A stretch of DNA of 64,000 bases, taken from Sipunculus nudus (Eukaryota; Annelida; Sipuncula; Golfingiida; Sipunculidae). The notes below the pieces were generated by a model. It worked only from the letters and a program-made list of their open reading frames with translations. It was not told where the DNA came from and made no database searches. Positions 39,423-56,200 of this stretch are shown piece by piece (the first letter of the stretch is position 1; the number at the start of each line of letters is the position of its first letter). Made by a program: the position numbers and the translations under genes. The DNA is taken from contig CM049319.1 in NCBI GenBank assembly GCA_026874595.1, forward strand, positions 815,501 to 879,500, read 5' to 3'.

Positions 39423-42400
39423 TTGAATATATTATTAAGGCCACACATTAAAACACGCAACTACTGTCTACAATGTAATGATTTTGGATATATAACTAAG
39501 GTCACACAACAGAACACGTCACTACGGTCTATCGAAGACGACACAACAAAACACGCCTCTACAGTCTTAACTGTTATGATGTTGGATATATTATTAAGGC
39601 CACACATTGAAACACGCCAATACAGTCTGCACTGATATGGGGTTAAATATATTACTAAGGCCACACATTAAAACACGCCAATACAGTCTGCACTGTTACG
39701 GTGTTGAATATATTACTAAGGATACACAATTAAACACGCCAATACAGTCTGCACTGATATTGGGTTGAATATATTATTAAGGCCACACATTAAAACACGC
39801 AACTACTGTCTACAATGTAATGATTTTGGATATATAACTAAGGTCACACAACAGAACACGTCACTACGGTCTATCGAAGACGACACAACAAAACACGCCT
39901 CTACAGTCTTAACTGTTATGATGTTGGATATATTATTAAGGCCACACATTGAAACACGCCAATACAGTCTGCACTGTTACGGTGTTGAATATATTACTAA
40001 GGATACACAATTAAACACGCCAATACAGTCTGCACTGATATTGGGTTGAATATATTATTAAGGCCACACATTAAAACACGCAACTACTGTCTACAATGTA
40101 ATGATTTTGGATATATAACTAAGGTCACACAACAGAACACGTCACTACGGTCTATCGAAGACGACACAACAAAACACGCCTCTACAGTCTTAACTGTTAT
40201 GATGTTGGATATATTATTAAGGCCACACATTGAAACACGCCAATACAGTCTGCACTGATATGGGGTTAAATATATTACTAAGGCCACACATTAAAACACG
40301 CCAATACAGTCTGCACTGTTACGGTGTTGAATATATTACTAAGGATACACAATTAAACACGCCAATACAGTCTGCACTGATATTGGGTTGAATATATTAT
40401 TAAGGCCACACATTAAAACACGCAACTACTGTCTACAATGTAATGATTTTGGATATATAACTAAGGTCACACAACAGAACACGTCACTACGGTCTATCGA
40501 AGACGACACAACAAAACACGCCTCTACAGTCTTAACTGTTATGATGTTGGATATATTATTAAGGCCACACATTGAAACACGCCAATACAGTCTGCACTGT
40601 TACGGTGTTGAATATATTACTAAGGATACACAATTAAACACGCCAATACAGTCTGCACTGATATTGGGTTGAATATATTATTAAGGCCACACATTAAAAC
40701 ACGCAACTACTGTCTACAATGTAATGATTTTGGATATATAACTAAGATCACACAACAGAACACGTCACTACGGTCTATCGAAGACGACACAACAAAACAC
40801 GCCTCTACAGTCTTAACTGTTATGATGTTGGATATATTATTAAGGCCACACATTGAAACACGCCAATACAGTCTGCACTGTTACGGTGTTGAATATATTA
40901 CTAAGGATACACAATTAAACACGCCAATACAGTCTGCACTGATATTGGGTTGAATATATTATTAAGGCCACACATTAAAACACGCAACTACTGTCTACAA
41001 TGTAATGATTTTGGATATATAACTAAGGTCACACAACAGAACACGTCACTACGGTCTATCGAAGACGACACAACAAAACACGCCTCTACAGTCTTAACTG
41101 TTATGATGTTGGATATATTATTAAGGCCACACATTGAAACACGCCAATACAGTCTGCACTGATATGGGGTTAAATATATTACTAAGGCCACACATTAAAA
41201 CACGCCAATACAGTCTGCACTGTTACGGTGTTGAATATATTACTAAGGATACACAATTAAACACGCCAATACAGTCTGCACTGATATTGGGTTGAATATA
41301 TTATTAAGGCCACACATTAAAACACGCAACTACTGTCTACAATGTAATGATTTTGGATATATAACTAAGGTCACACAACAGAACACGTCACTACGGTCTA
41401 TCGAAGACGACACAACAAAACACGCCTCTACAGTCTTAACTGTTATGATGTTGGATATATTATTAAGGCCACACATTGAAACACGCCAATACAGTCTGCA
41501 CTGATATGGGGTTAAATATATTACTAAGGCCACACATTAAAACACGCCAATACAGTCTGCACTGTTACGGTGTTGAATATATTACTAAGGATACACAATT
41601 AAACACGCCAATACAGTCTGCACTGATATTGGGTTGAATATATTATTAAGGCCACACATTAAAACACGCAACTACTGTCTACAATGTAATGATTTTGGAT
41701 ATATAACTAAGGTCACACAACAGAACACGTCACTACGGTCTATCGAAGACGACACAACAAAACACGCCTCTACAGTCTTAACTGTTATGATGTTGGATAT
41801 ATTATTAAGGCCACACATTGAAACACGCCAATACAGTCTGCACTGATATGGGGTTAAATATATTACTAAGGCCACACATGAAAACACGCCAATACAGTCT
41901 GCACTGTTACGGTGTTGAATATATTACTAAGGATACACAATTAAACACGCCAATACAGTCTGCACTGATATTGGGTTGAATATATTATTAAGGCCACACA
42001 TTAAAACACGCAACTACTGTCTACAATGTAATGATTTTGGATATATAACTAAGGTCACACAACAGAACACGTCACTACGGTCTATCGAAGACGACACAAC
42101 AAAACACGCCTCTACAGTCTTAACTGTTATGATGTTGGATATATTATTAAGGCCACACATTGAAACACGCCAATACAGTCTGCACTGTTACGGTGTTGAA
42201 TATATTACTAAGGATACACAATTAAACACGCCAATACAGTCTGCACTGATATTGGGTTGAATATATTATTAAGGCCACACATTAAAACACGCAACTACTG
42301 TCTACAATGTAATGATTTTGGATATATAACTAAGGTCACACAACAGAACACGTCACTACGGTTTATCGAAGACGACACAACAAAACACGCCTCTACAGTC

Positions 42401-43624
42401 TTAACTGTTATGATGTTGGATATATTATTAAGGCCACACATTGAAACACGCCAATACAGTCTGCACTGATATGGGGTTAAATATATTACTAAGGCCACAC
42501 ATTAAAACACGCCAATACAGTCTGCACTGTTACGGTGTTGAATATATTACTAAGGATACACAATTAAACACGCCAATACAGTCTGCACTGATATTGGGTT
42601 GAATATATTATTAAGGCCACACATTAAAACACGCAACTACTGTCTACAATGTAATGATTTTGGATATATAACTAAGGTCACACAACAGAACACGTCACTA
42701 CGGTCTATCGAAGACGACACAACAAAACACGCCTCTACAGTCTTAACTGTTATGATGTTGGATATATTATTAAGGCCACACATTGAAACACGCCAATACA
42801 GTCTGCACTGATATGGGGTTAAATATATTACTAAGGACACACATTAAAACACGCCAATACAGTCTGCACTATTACGGTGTTGAATATATTACTAAGGATA
42901 CACAATTAAACACGCCAATACAGTCTGCACTGATATTGGGTTGAATATATTATTAAGGCCACACATTAAAACACGCAACTACTGTCTACAATGTAATGAT
43001 TTTGGATATATAACTAAGGTCACACAACAGAACACGTCACTACGGTCTATCGAAGACGACACAACAAAACACGCCTCTACAGTCTTAACTGTTATGATGT
43101 TGGATATATTATTAAGGCCACACATTGAAACACGCCAATACAGTCTGCACTGATATGGGGTTAAATATATTACTAAGGCCACACATTAAAACACGCCAAT
43201 ACAGTCTGCACTGTTACGGTGTTGAATATATTACTAAGGATACACAATTAAACACGCCAATACAGTCTGCACTGATATTGGGTTGAATATATTATTAAGG
43301 CCACACATTAAAACACGCAACTACTGTCTACAATGTAATGATTTTGGATATATAACTAAGGTCACACAACAGAACACGTCACTACGGTCTATCGAAGACG
43401 ACACAACAAAACACGCCTCTACAGTCTTAACTGTTATGATGTTGGATATATTATTAAGGCCACACATTGAAACACGCCAATACAGTCTGCACTGATATGG
43501 GGTTAAATATATTACTAAGGCCACACATTAAAACACGCCAATACAGTCTGCACTGTTACGGTGTTGAATATATTACTAAGGATACACAATTAAACACGCC
43601 AATACAGTCTGCACTGATATTGGG
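39423..43624. repeat. Region III module, copy 2 (4,202 bp)
   Basis: Starts are 39423, 39765, 40046, 40388, 40669, 40950, 41292, 41634, 41976, 42257, 42599, 42941 and 43283, with the same S/L order and markers as copy 1 (AAGATCACAC in 40669, GGTTTATCG in 42257, CACTATTACGG near 42,869). Private changes are CACATGAAAAC near 41,879 and AAGGACACACATT near 42,836. Confidence 0.87.
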
Positions 43625-44308
43625 TTGAATATATTATTAAGGCCACACATTAAAACACGCAACTACTGTCTACAATGTAATGATTTTGGATATATAACTA
43701 AGGTCACACAACAGAACACGTCACTACGGTCTATCGAAGACGACACAACAAAACACGCCTCTACAGTCTTAACTGTTATGATGTTGGATATATTATTAAG
43801 GCCACACATTGAAACACGCCAATACAGTCTGCACTGATATGGGGTTAAATATATTACTAAGGCCACACATTAAAACACGCCAATACAGTCTGCACTGTTA
43901 CGGTGTTGAATATATTACTAAGGATACACAATTAAACACGCCAATACAGTCTGCACTGATATTGGGTTGAATATATTATTAAGGCCACACATTAAAACAC
44001 GCAACTACTGTCTACAATGTAATGATTTTGGATATATAACTAAGGTCACACAACAGAACACGTCACTACGGTCTATCGAAGACGACACAACAAAACACGC
44101 CTCTACAGTCTTAACTGTTATGATGTTGGATATATTATTAAGGCCACACATTGAAACACGCCAATACAGTCTGCACTGATATGGGGTTAAATATATTACT
44201 AAGGCCACACATTAAAACACGCCAATACAGTCTGCACTGTTACGGTGTTGAATATATTACTAAGGATACACAATTAAACACGCCAATACAGTCTGCACTG
44301 ATATTGGG
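43625..44308. repeat. Two extra L units between module and linker
   Basis: L units at 43625 and 43967 have no counterpart between the module ending at 57414 and its linker. The 684-bp difference accounts for the change of offset from 13,790 to 13,106. This is a whole-unit insertion or deletion. Confidence 0.82.
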
Positions 44309-47300
44309 TTGAATATATTATTAAGGCCACACATTAAAACACGCAACTACTGTCTACAATGTAATGATTTTGGATATATAACTAAGGTCACACAACAGAA
44401 CACGTCACTACGGTCTATCGAAGACGACACAACAAAACACGCCTCTACAGTCTTAACTGTTATGATGTTGGATATATTATTAAGGCCACACATTGAAACA
44501 CGCCAATACAGTCTGCACTGTTACGGTGTTGAATATATTACTAAGGATACACAATTAAACACGCCAATACAGTCTGCACTGATATTGGGTTGAATATATT
44601 ATTAAGGCCACACATTAAAACACGCAACTACTGTCTACAATGTAATGATTTTGGATATATAAGTAAGGTCACACAACAGAACACGTCACTACGGTCTATC
44701 GAAGACGACACAACAAAACACGCCTCTACAGTCTTAACTGTTATGATGTTGGATATATTATTAAGGCCACACATTGAAACACGCCAATACAGTCTGCACT
44801 GATATGGTTTAAATATATTACTAAGGCCACACATTAAAACACGCCAATACAGTCTGCACTGTTACGGTGTTGAATATATTACTAAGGATACACAATTAAA
44901 CACGCCAATACAGTCTGCACTGATATTGGGTTGAATATATTATTAAGGCCACACATTAAAACACGCAACTACTGTCTACAATGTAATGATTTTGGATATA
45001 TAACTAAGGTCACACAACAGAACACGTCACCACGGTCTATCGAAGACGACACAACAAAACACGCCTCTACAGTCTTAACTGTTATGATGTTGGATATATT
45101 ATTAAGGCCACACATTGAAACACGCCAATACAGTCTGCACTGTTACGGTGTTGAATATATTACTAAGGATACACAATTAAACACGCCAATACAGTCTGCA
45201 CTGATATTGGGTTGAATATATTATTAAGGCCACACATTAAAACACGCAACTACTGTCTACAATGTAATGATTTTGGATATATAACTAAGGTCACACAACA
45301 GAACACGTCACTACGGTCTATCGAAGACGACACAACAAAACACGCCTCTACAGTCTTAACTGTTATGATGTTGGATATATTATTAAGGCCACACATTGAA
45401 ACACGCCAATACAGTCTGCACTGATATGGGGTTAAATATATTACTAAGGCCACACATTAAAACACGCCAATACAGTCTGCACTGTTACGGTGTTGAATAT
45501 ATTACTAAGGATACACAATTAAACACGCCAATACAGTCTGCACTGATATTGGGTTGAATATATTATTAAGGCCACACATTATAACACGCCAATACAGTCT
45601 GCACTGTTACGGTGTTGAATATATTACTAAGGATACACAATTAAACACGCCAATACAGTCTGCACTGATATTGGGTTGAATATATTATTAAGGCCACACA
45701 TTAAAACACGCAACTACTGTCTACAATGTAATGATTTTGGATATATAACTAAGGTCACACAACAGAACACGTCACAACGGTCTATCGAAGACGACACAAC
45801 AAAACACGCCTCTACAGTCTTAACTGTTATGATGTTGGATATATTATTAAGGCCACACATTGAAACACGCCAATACAGTCTGCACTGATATGGGGTTAAA
45901 TATATTACTAAGGCCACACATTAAAACACGCCAATACAGTCTGCACTGTTACGGTGTTGAATATATTACTAAGGATACACAATTAAACACGCCAATACAG
46001 TCTGCACTGATATTGGGTTGAATATATTATTAAGGCCACACATTAAAACACGCAACTACTGTCTACAATGTAATGATTTTGGATATATAACTAAGGTCAC
46101 ACAACAGAACATGTCACTACGGTCTATCGAAGACGACACAACAAAACACGCCTCTACAGTCTTAACTGTTATGATGTTGGATATATTATTAAGGCCACAC
46201 ATTGAAACACGCCAATACAGTCTGCACTGTTACGGTGTTGAATATATTACTAAGGATACACAATTAAACACGCCAATACAGTCTGCACTGATATTGGGTT
46301 GAATATATTATTAAGGCCACACATTAAAACACGCAACTACTGTCTACAATGTAATGATTTTGGATATATAACTAAGGTCACACAACAGAACACGTCACTA
46401 CGGTCTATCGAAGACGACACAACAAAACACGCCTCTACAGTCTTAACTGTTATGATGTTGGATATATTATTAAGGCCACACATTGAAACACGCCAATACA
46501 GTCTGCACTGTTACGGTGTTGAATATATTACTAAGGATACACAATTAAACACGCCAATACAGTCTGCACTGATATTGGGTTGAATATATTATTAAGGCCA
46601 CACATTAAAACACGCAACTACTGTCTACAATGTAATGATTTTGGATATATAACTAAGGTCACACAACAGAACACGTCACTACGGTCTATCGAAGACGACA
46701 CAACAAAACACGCCTCTACAGTCTTAACTGTTATGATGTTGGATATATTATTAAGGCCACACATTGAAACACGCCAATACAGTCTGCACTGTTACGGTGT
46801 TGAATATATTACTAAGGATACACAATTAAACACGCCAATACAGTCTGCACTGATATTGGGTTGAATATATTATTAAGGCCACACATTAAAACACGCAACT
46901 ACTGTCTACAATGTAATGATTTTGGATATATAACTAAGATCACACAACAGAACACGTCACTACGGTCTATCGAAGACGACACAACAAAACACGCCTCTAC
47001 AGTCTTAACTGTTATGATGTTGGATATATTATTAAGGCCACACATTGAAACACGCCAATACAGTCTGCACTGTTACGGTGTTGAATATATTACTAAGGAT
47101 ACACAATTAAACACGCCAATACAGTCTGCACTGATATTGGGTTGAATATATTATTAAGGCCACACATTAAAACACGCAACTACTGTCTACAATGTAATGA
47201 TTTTGGATATATAACTAAGGTCACACAACAGAACACGTCACTACGGTCTATCGAAGACGACACAACAAAACACGCCTCTACAGTCTTAACTGTTATGATG

Positions 47301-47825
47301 TTGGATATATTATTAAGGCCACACATTGAAACACGCCAATACAGTCTGCACTGATATGGGGTTAAATATATTACTAAGGCCACACATTAAAACACGCCAA
47401 TACAGTCTGCACTGTTACGGTGTTGAATATATTACTAAGGATACACAATTAAACACGCCAATACAGTCTGCACTGATATTGGGTTGAATATATTATTAAG
47501 GCCACACATTAAAACACGCAACTACTGTCTACAATGTAATGATTTTGGATATATAACTAAGGTCACACAACAGAACACGTCACTACGGTCTATCGAAGAC
47601 GACACAACAAAACACGCCTCTACAGTCTTAACTGTTATGATGTTGGATATATTATTAAGGCCACACATTGAAACACGCCAATACAGTCTGCACTGATATG
47701 GGGTTAAATATATTACTAAGGCCACACATTAAAACACGCCAATACAGTCTGCACTGTTACGGTGTTGAATATATTACTAAGGATACACAATTAAACACGC
47801 CAATACAGTCTGCACTGATATTGGG
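44309..47825. repeat. Region III linker 2 (3,517 bp)
   Basis: Units are 44309 S, 44590 L (341 bp), 44931 S, 45212 L, an X-D dimer, 45676 L, 46018 S, 46299 S, 46580 S, 46861 S, 47142 L and 47484 L. Markers are TATAAGTAAGG in 44590, CACCACGG in 44931, CACAACGG in 45676, AACATGTCAC in 46018 and AAGATCACAC in 46861. The single-base shortening in 44590 is at the C'/E boundary (GATATGGTTTAAA in place of GATATGGGGTTAAA) and is absent from the other linkers. Confidence 0.87.
45554..45675. repeat. X-D dimer (122 bp)
   Basis: X is 45554-45614 and D is 45615-45675, between the L units at 45212 and 45676. X carries ACATTATAACACG, a private change. Confidence 0.92.
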
Positions 47826-49694
47826 TTGAATATATTATTAAGGCCACACATTAAAACACGCAACTACTGTCTACAATGTAATGATTTTGGATATATAACT
47901 AAGGTCACACAACAGAACACGTCACTACGGTCTATCGAAGACGACACAACAAAACACGCCTCTACAGTCTTAACTGTTATGATGTTGGATATATTATTAA
48001 GGCCACACATTGAAACACGCCAATACAGTCTGCACTGATATGGGGTTAAATATATTACTAAGGCCACACATTAAAACACGCCAATACAGTCTGCACTGTT
48101 ACGGTGTTGAATATATTACTAAGGATACACAATTAAACACGCCAATACAGTCTGCACTGATATTGGGTTGAATATATTATTAAGGCCACACATTAAAACA
48201 CGCAACTACTGTCTACAATGTAATGATTTTGGATATATAACTAAGGTCACACAACAGAACACGTCACTACGGTCTATCGAAGACGACACAACAAAACACG
48301 CCTCTACAGTCTTAACTGTTATGATGTTGGATATATTATTAAGGCCACACATTGAAACACGCCAATACAGTCTGCACTGTTACGGTGTTGAATATATTAC
48401 TAAGGATACACAATTAAACACGCCAATACAGTCTGCACTGATATTGGGTTGAATATATTATTAAGGCCACACATTAAAACACGCAACTACTGTCTACAAT
48501 GTAATGATTTTGGATATATAACTAAGGTCACACAACAGAACACGTCACTACGGTCTATCGAAGACGACACAACAAAACACGCCTCTACAGTCTTAACTGT
48601 TATGATGTTGGATATATTATTAAGGCCACACATTGAAACACGCCAATACAGTCTGCACTGATATGGGGTTAAATATATTACTAAGGCCACACATTAAAAC
48701 ACGCCAATACAGTCTGCACTGTTACGGTGTTGAATATATTACTAAGGATACACAATTAAACACGCCAATACAGTCTGCACTGATATTGGGTTGAATATAT
48801 TATTAAGGCCACACATTAAAACACGCAACTACTGTCTACAATGTAATGATTTTGGATATATAACTAAGGTCACACAACAGAACACGTCACTACGGTCTAT
48901 CGAAGACGACACAACAAAACACGCCTCTACAGTCTTAACTGTTATGATGTTGGATATATTATTAAGGCCACACATTGAAACACGCCAATACAGTCTGCAC
49001 TGTTACGGTGTTGAATATATTACTAAGGATACACAATTAAACACGCCAATACAGTCTGCACTGATATTGGGTTGAATATATTATTAAGGCCACACATTAA
49101 AACACGCAACTACTGTCTACAATGTAATGATTTTGGATATATAACTAAGATCACACAACAGAACACGTCACTACGGTCTATCGAAGACGACACAACAAAA
49201 CACGCCTCTACAGTCTTAACTGTTATGATGTTGGATATATTATTAAGGCCACACATTGAAACACGCCAATACAGTCTGCACTGTTACGGTGTTGAATATA
49301 TTACTAAGGATACACAATTAAACACGCCAATACAGTCTGCACTGATATTGGGTTGAATATATTATTAAGGCCACACATTAAAACACGCAACTACTGTCTA
49401 CAATGTAATGATTTTGGATATATAACTAAGGTCACACAACAGAACACGTCACTACGGTCTATCGAAGACGACACAACAAAACACGCCTCTACAGTCTTAA
49501 CTGTTATGATGTTGGATATATTATTAAGGCCACACATTGAAACACGCCAATACAGTCTGCACTGATATGGGGTTAAATATATTACTAAGGCCACACATTA
49601 AAACACGCCAATACAGTCTGCACTGTTACGGTGTTGAATATATTACTAAGGATACACAATTAAACACGCCAATACAGTCTGCACTGATATTGGG
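47826..49694. repeat. Region III module, copy 3 (first 1,869 bp only)
   Basis: Units are 47826 L, 48168 S, 48449 L, 48791 S, 49072 S with AAGATCACAC, and 49353 L. They match the first six units of the 4.2-kb module. The remaining 2,333 bp, with the GGTTTATCG and CTATTACGG markers, are missing and a linker follows at once. The deletion kept the unit register. Confidence 0.85.
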
Positions 49695-52600
49695 TTGAAT
49701 ATATTATTAAGGCCACACATTAAAACACGCAACTACTGTCTACAATGTAATGATTTTGGATATATAACTAAGGTCACACAACAGAACACGTCACTACGGT
49801 CTATCGAAGACGACACAACAAAACACGCCTCTACAGTCTTAACTGTTATCATGTTGGATATATTATTAAGGCCACACATTGAAACACGCCAATACAGTCT
49901 GCACTGTTACGGTGTTGAATATATTACTAAGGATACACAATTAAACACGCCAATACAGTCTGCACTGATATTGGGTTGAATATATTATTAAGGCCACACA
50001 TTAAAACACGCAACTACTGTCTACAATGTAATGATTTTGGATATATAAGTAAGGTCACACAACAGAACACGTCACTACGGTCTATCGAAGACGACACAAC
50101 AAAACACGCCTCTACAGTCTTAACTGTTATGATGTTGGATATATTATTAAGGCCACACATTGAAACACGCCAATACAGTCTGCACTGATATGGGGTTAAA
50201 TATATTACTAAGGCCACACATTAAAACACGCCAATACAGTCTGCACTGTTACGGTGTTGAATATATTACTAAGGATACACAATTAAACACGCCAATACAG
50301 TCTGCACTGATATTGGGTTGAATATATTATTAAGGCCACACATTAAAACACGCAACTACTGTCTACAATGTAATGATTTTGGATATATAACTAAGGTCAC
50401 ACAACAGAACACGTCACCACGGTCTATCGAAGACGACACAACAAAACACGCCTCTACAGTCTTAACTGTTATGATGTTGGATATATTATTAAGGCCACAC
50501 ATTGAAACACGCCAATACAGTCTGCACTGTTACGGTGTTGAATATATTACTAAGTATACACAATTAAACACGCCAATACAGTCTGCACTGATATTGGGTT
50601 GAATATATTATTAAGGCCACACATTAAAACACGCAACTACTGTCTACAATGTAATGATTTTGGATATATAACTAAGGTCACACAACAGAACACGTCACTA
50701 CGGTCTATCGAAGACGACACAACAAAACACGCCTCTACAGTCTTAACTGTTATGATGTTGGATATATTATTAAGGCCACACATTGAAACACGCCAATACA
50801 GTCTGCACTGATATGGGGTTAAATATATTACTAAGGCCACACATTAAAACACGCCAATACAGTCTGCACTGTTACGGTGTTGAATATATTACTAAGGATA
50901 CACAATTAAACACGCCAATACAGTCTGCACTGATATTGGGTTGAATATATTATTAAGGCCACACATTAAAACACGCCAATACAGTCTGCACTGTTACGGT
51001 GTTGAATATATTACTAAGGATACACAATTAAACACGCCAATACAGTCTGCACTGATATTGGGTTGAATATATTATTAAGGCCACACATTAAAACACGCAA
51101 CTACTGTCTACAATGTAATGATTTTGGATATATAACTAAGGTCACACAACAGAACACGTCACAACGGTCTATCGAAGACGACACAACAAAACACGCCTCT
51201 ACAGTCTTAACTGTTATGATGTTGGATATATTATTAAGGCCACACATTGAAACACGCCAATACAGTCTGCACTGATATGGGGTTAAATATATTACTAAGG
51301 CCACACATTAAAACACGCCAATACAGTCTGCACTGTTACGGTGTTGAATATATTACTAAGGATACACAATTAAACACGCCAATACAGTCTGCACTGATAT
51401 TGGGTTGAATATATTATTAAGGCCACACATTAAAACACGCAACTACTGTCTACAATGTAATGATTTTGGATATATAACTAAGGTCACACAACAGAACATG
51501 TCACTACGGTCTATCGAAGACGACACAACAAAACACGCCTCTACAGTCTTAACTGTTATGATGTTGGATATATTATTAAGGCCACACATTGAAACACGCC
51601 AATACAGTCTGCACTGTTACGGTGTTGAATATATTACTAAGGATACACAATTAAACACGCCAATACAGTCTGCACTGATATTGGGTTGAATATATTATTA
51701 AGGCCACACATTAAAACACGCAACTACTGTCTACAATGTAATGATTTTGGATATATAACTAAGGTCACACAACAGAACACGTCACTACGGTCTATCGAAG
51801 ACGACACAACAAAACACGCCTCTACAGTCTTAACTGTTATGATGTTGGATATATTATTAAGGCCACACATTGAAACACGCCAATACAGTCTGCACTGTTA
51901 CGGTGTTGAATATATTACTAAGGATACACAATTAAACACGCCAATACAGTCTGCACTGATATTGGGTTGAATATATTATTAAGGCCACACATTAAAACAC
52001 GCAACTACTGTCTACAATGTAATGAATTTGGATATATAACTAAGGTCACACAACAGAACACGTCACTACGGTCTATCGAAGACGACACAACAAAACACGC
52101 CTCTACAGTCTTAACTGTTATGATGTTGGATATATTATTAAGGCCACACATTGAAACACGCCAATACAGTCTGCACTGTTACGGTGTTGAATATATTACT
52201 AAGGATACACAATTAAACACGCCAATACAGTCTGCACTGATATTGGGTTGAATATATTATTAAGGCCACACATTAAAACACGCAACTACTGTCTACAATG
52301 TAATGATTTTGGATATATAACTAAGATCACACAACAGAACACGTCACTACGGTCTATCGAAGACGACACAACAAAACACGCCTCTACAGTCTTAACTGGT
52401 ATGATGTTGGATATATTATTAAGGCCACACATTGAAACACGCCAATACAGTCTGCACTGTTACGGTGTTGAATATATTACTAAGGATACACAATTAAACA
52501 CGCCAATACAGTCTGCACTGATATTGGGTTGAATATATTATTAAGGCCACACATTAAAACACGCAACTACTGTCTACAATGTAATGATTTTGGATATATA

Positions 52601-53212
52601 ACTAAGGTCACACAACAGAACACGTCACTACGGTCTATCGAAGACGACACAACAAAACACGCCTCTACAGTCTTAACTGTTATGATGTTGGATATATTAT
52701 TAAGGCCACACATTGAAACACGCCAATACAGTCTGCACTGATATGGGGTTAAATATATTACTAAGGCCACACATTAAAACACGCCAATACAGTCTGCACT
52801 GTTACGGTGTTGAATATATTACTAAGGATACACAATTAAACACGCCAATACAGTCTGCACTGATATTGGGTTGAATATATTATTAAGGCCACACATTAAA
52901 ACACGCAACTACTGTCTACAATGTAATGATTTTGGATATATAACTAAGGTCACACAACAGAACACGTCACTACGGTCTATCGAAGACGACACAACAAAAC
53001 ACGCCTCTACAGTCTTAACTGTTATGATGTTGGATATATTATTAAGGCCACACATTGAAACACGCCAATACAGTCTGCACTGATATGGGGTTAAATATAT
53101 TACTAAGGCCACACATTAAAACACGCCAATACAGTCTGCACTGTTACGGTGTTGAATATATTACTAAGGATACACAATTAAACACGCCAATACAGTCTGC
53201 ACTGATATTGGG
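49695..53212. repeat. Region III linker 3 (3,518 bp)
   Basis: Units are 49695 S, 49976 L, 50318 S, 50599 L, an X-D dimer, 51063 L, 51405 S, 51686 S, 51967 S, 52248 S, 52529 L and 52871 L. Markers match linker 2 at an offset of 5,386-5,387 bp, including TATAAGTAAGG in 49976. Private changes are GTTATCATG in 49695, AAGTATACAC near 50,534, ATGAATTTGG in 51967 and ACTGGTATG in 52248. Confidence 0.87.
50941..51062. repeat. X-D dimer (122 bp)
   Basis: X is 50941-51001 and D is 51002-51062, between L units at 50599 and 51063. It occupies the same position as in the linkers at 45554 and 58661. Confidence 0.92.
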
Positions 53213-56200
53213 TTGAATATATTATTAAGGCCACACATTAAAACACGCAACTACTGTCTACAATGTAATGATTTTGGATATATAACTAAGGTCACACAAC
53301 AGAACACGTCACTACGGTCTATCGAAGACGACACAACAAAACACGCCTCTACAGTCTTAACTGTTATGATGTTGGATATATTATTAAGGCCACACATTGA
53401 AACACGCCAATACAGTCTGCACTGATATGGGGTTAAATATATTACTAAGGCCACACATTAAAACACGCCAATACAGTCTGCACTGTTACGGTGTTGAATA
53501 TATTACTAAGGATACACAATTAAACACGCCAATACAGTCTGCACTGATATTGGGTTGAATATATTATTAAGGCCACACATTAAAACACGCAACTACTGTC
53601 TACAATGTAATGATTTTGGATATATAACTAAGGTCACACAACAGAACACGTCACTACGGTCTATCGAAGACGACACAACAAAACACGCCTCTACAGTCTT
53701 AACTGTTATGATGTTGGATATATTATTAAGGCCACACATTGAAACACGCCAATACAGTCTGCACTGTTACGGTGTTGAATATATTACTAAGGATACACAA
53801 TTAAACACGCCAATACAGTCTGCACTGATATTGGGTTGAATATATTATTAAGGCCACACATTAAAACACGCAACTACTGTCTACAATGTAATGATTTTGG
53901 ATATATAACTAAGGTCACACAACAGAACACGTCACTACGGTCTATCGAAGACGACACAACAAAACACGCCTCTACAGTCTTAACTGTTATGATGTTGGAT
54001 ATATTATTAAGGCCACACATTGAAACACGCCAATACAGTCTGCACTGATATGGGGTTAAATATATTACTAAGGCCACACATTAAAACACGCCAATACAGT
54101 CTGCACTGTTACGGTGTTGAATATATTACTAAGGATACACAATTAAACACGCCAATACAGTCTGCACTGATATTGGGTTGAATATATTATTAAGGCCACA
54201 CATTAAAACACGCAACTACTGTCTACAATGTAATGATTTTGGATATATAACTAAGGTCACACAACAGAACACGTCACTACGGTCTATCGAAGACGACACA
54301 ACAAAACACGCCTCTACAGTCTTAACTGTTATGATGTTGGATATATTATTAAGGCCACACATTGAAACACGCCAATACAGTCTGCACTGTTACGGTGTTG
54401 AATATATTACTAAGGATACACAATTAAACACGCCAATACAGTCTGCACTGATATTGGGTTGAATACATTATTAAGGCCACACATTAAAACACGCAACTAC
54501 TGTCTACAATGTAATGATTTTGGATATATAACTAAGATCACACAACAGAACACGTCACTACGGTCTATCGAAGACGACACAACAAAACACGCCTCTACAG
54601 TCTTAACTGTTATGATGTTGGATATATTATTAAGGCCACACATTGAAACACGCCAATACAGTCTGCACTGTTACGGTGTTGAATATATTACTAAGGATAC
54701 ACAATTAAACACGCCAATACAGTCTGCACTGATATTGGGTTGAATATATTATTAAGGCCACACATTAAAACACGCAACTACTGTCTACAATGTAATGATT
54801 TTGGATATATAACTAAGGTCACACAACAGAACACGTCACTACGGTCTATCGAAGACGACACAACAAAACACGCCTCTACAGTCTTAACTGTTATGATGTT
54901 GGATATATTATTAAGGCCACACATTGAAACACGCCAATACAGTCTGCACTGATATGGGGTTAAATATATTACTAAGGCCACACATTAAAACACGCCAATA
55001 CAGTCTGCACTGTTACGGTGTTGAATATATTACTAAGGATACACAATTAAACACGCCAATACAGTCTGCACTGATATTGGGTTGAATATATTATTAAGGC
55101 CACACATTAAAACACGCAACTACTGTCTACAATGTAATGATTTTGGATATATAACTAAGGTCACACAACAGAACACGTCACTACGGTCTATCGAAGACGA
55201 CACAACAAAACACGCCTCTACAGTCTTAACTGTTATGATGTTGGATATATTATTAAGGCCACACATTGAAACACGCCAATACAGTCTGCACTGATATGGG
55301 GTTAAATATATTACTAAGGCCACACATTAAAACACGCCAATACAGTCTGCACTGTTACGGTGTTGAATATATTACTAAGGATACACAATTAAACACGCCA
55401 ATACAGTCTGCACTGATATTGGGTTGAATATATTATTAAGGCCACACATTAAAACACGCAACTACTGTCTACAATGTAATGATTTTGGATATATAACTAA
55501 GGTCACACAACAGAACACGTCACTACGGTCTATCGAAGACGACACAACAAAACACGCCTCTACAGTCTTAACTGTTATGATGTTGGATATATTATTAAGG
55601 CCACACATTGAAACACGCCAATACAGTCTGCACTGATATGGGGTTAAATATATTACTAAGGCCACACATTAAAACACGCCAATACAGTCTGCACTGTTAC
55701 GGTGTTGAATATATTACTAAGGATACACAATTAAACACGCCAATACAGTCTGCACTGATATTGGGTTGAATATATTATTAAGGCCACACATTAAAACACG
55801 CAACTACTGTCTACAATGTAATGATTTTGGATATATAACTAAGGTCACACAACAGAACACGTCACTACGGTCTATCGAAGACGACACAACAAAACACGCC
55901 TCTACAGTCTTAACTGTTATGATGTTGGATATATTATTAAGGCCACACATTGAAACACGCCAATACAGTCTGCACTGTTACGGTGTTGAATATATTACTA
56001 AGGATACACAATTAAACACGCCAATACAGTCTGCACTGATATTGGGTTGAATATATTATTAAGGCCACACATTAAAACACGCAACTACTGTCTACAATGT
56101 AATGATTTTGGATATATAACTAAGGTCACACAACAGAACACGTCACTACGGTTTATCGAAGACGACACAACAAAACACGCCTCTACAGTCTTAACTGTTA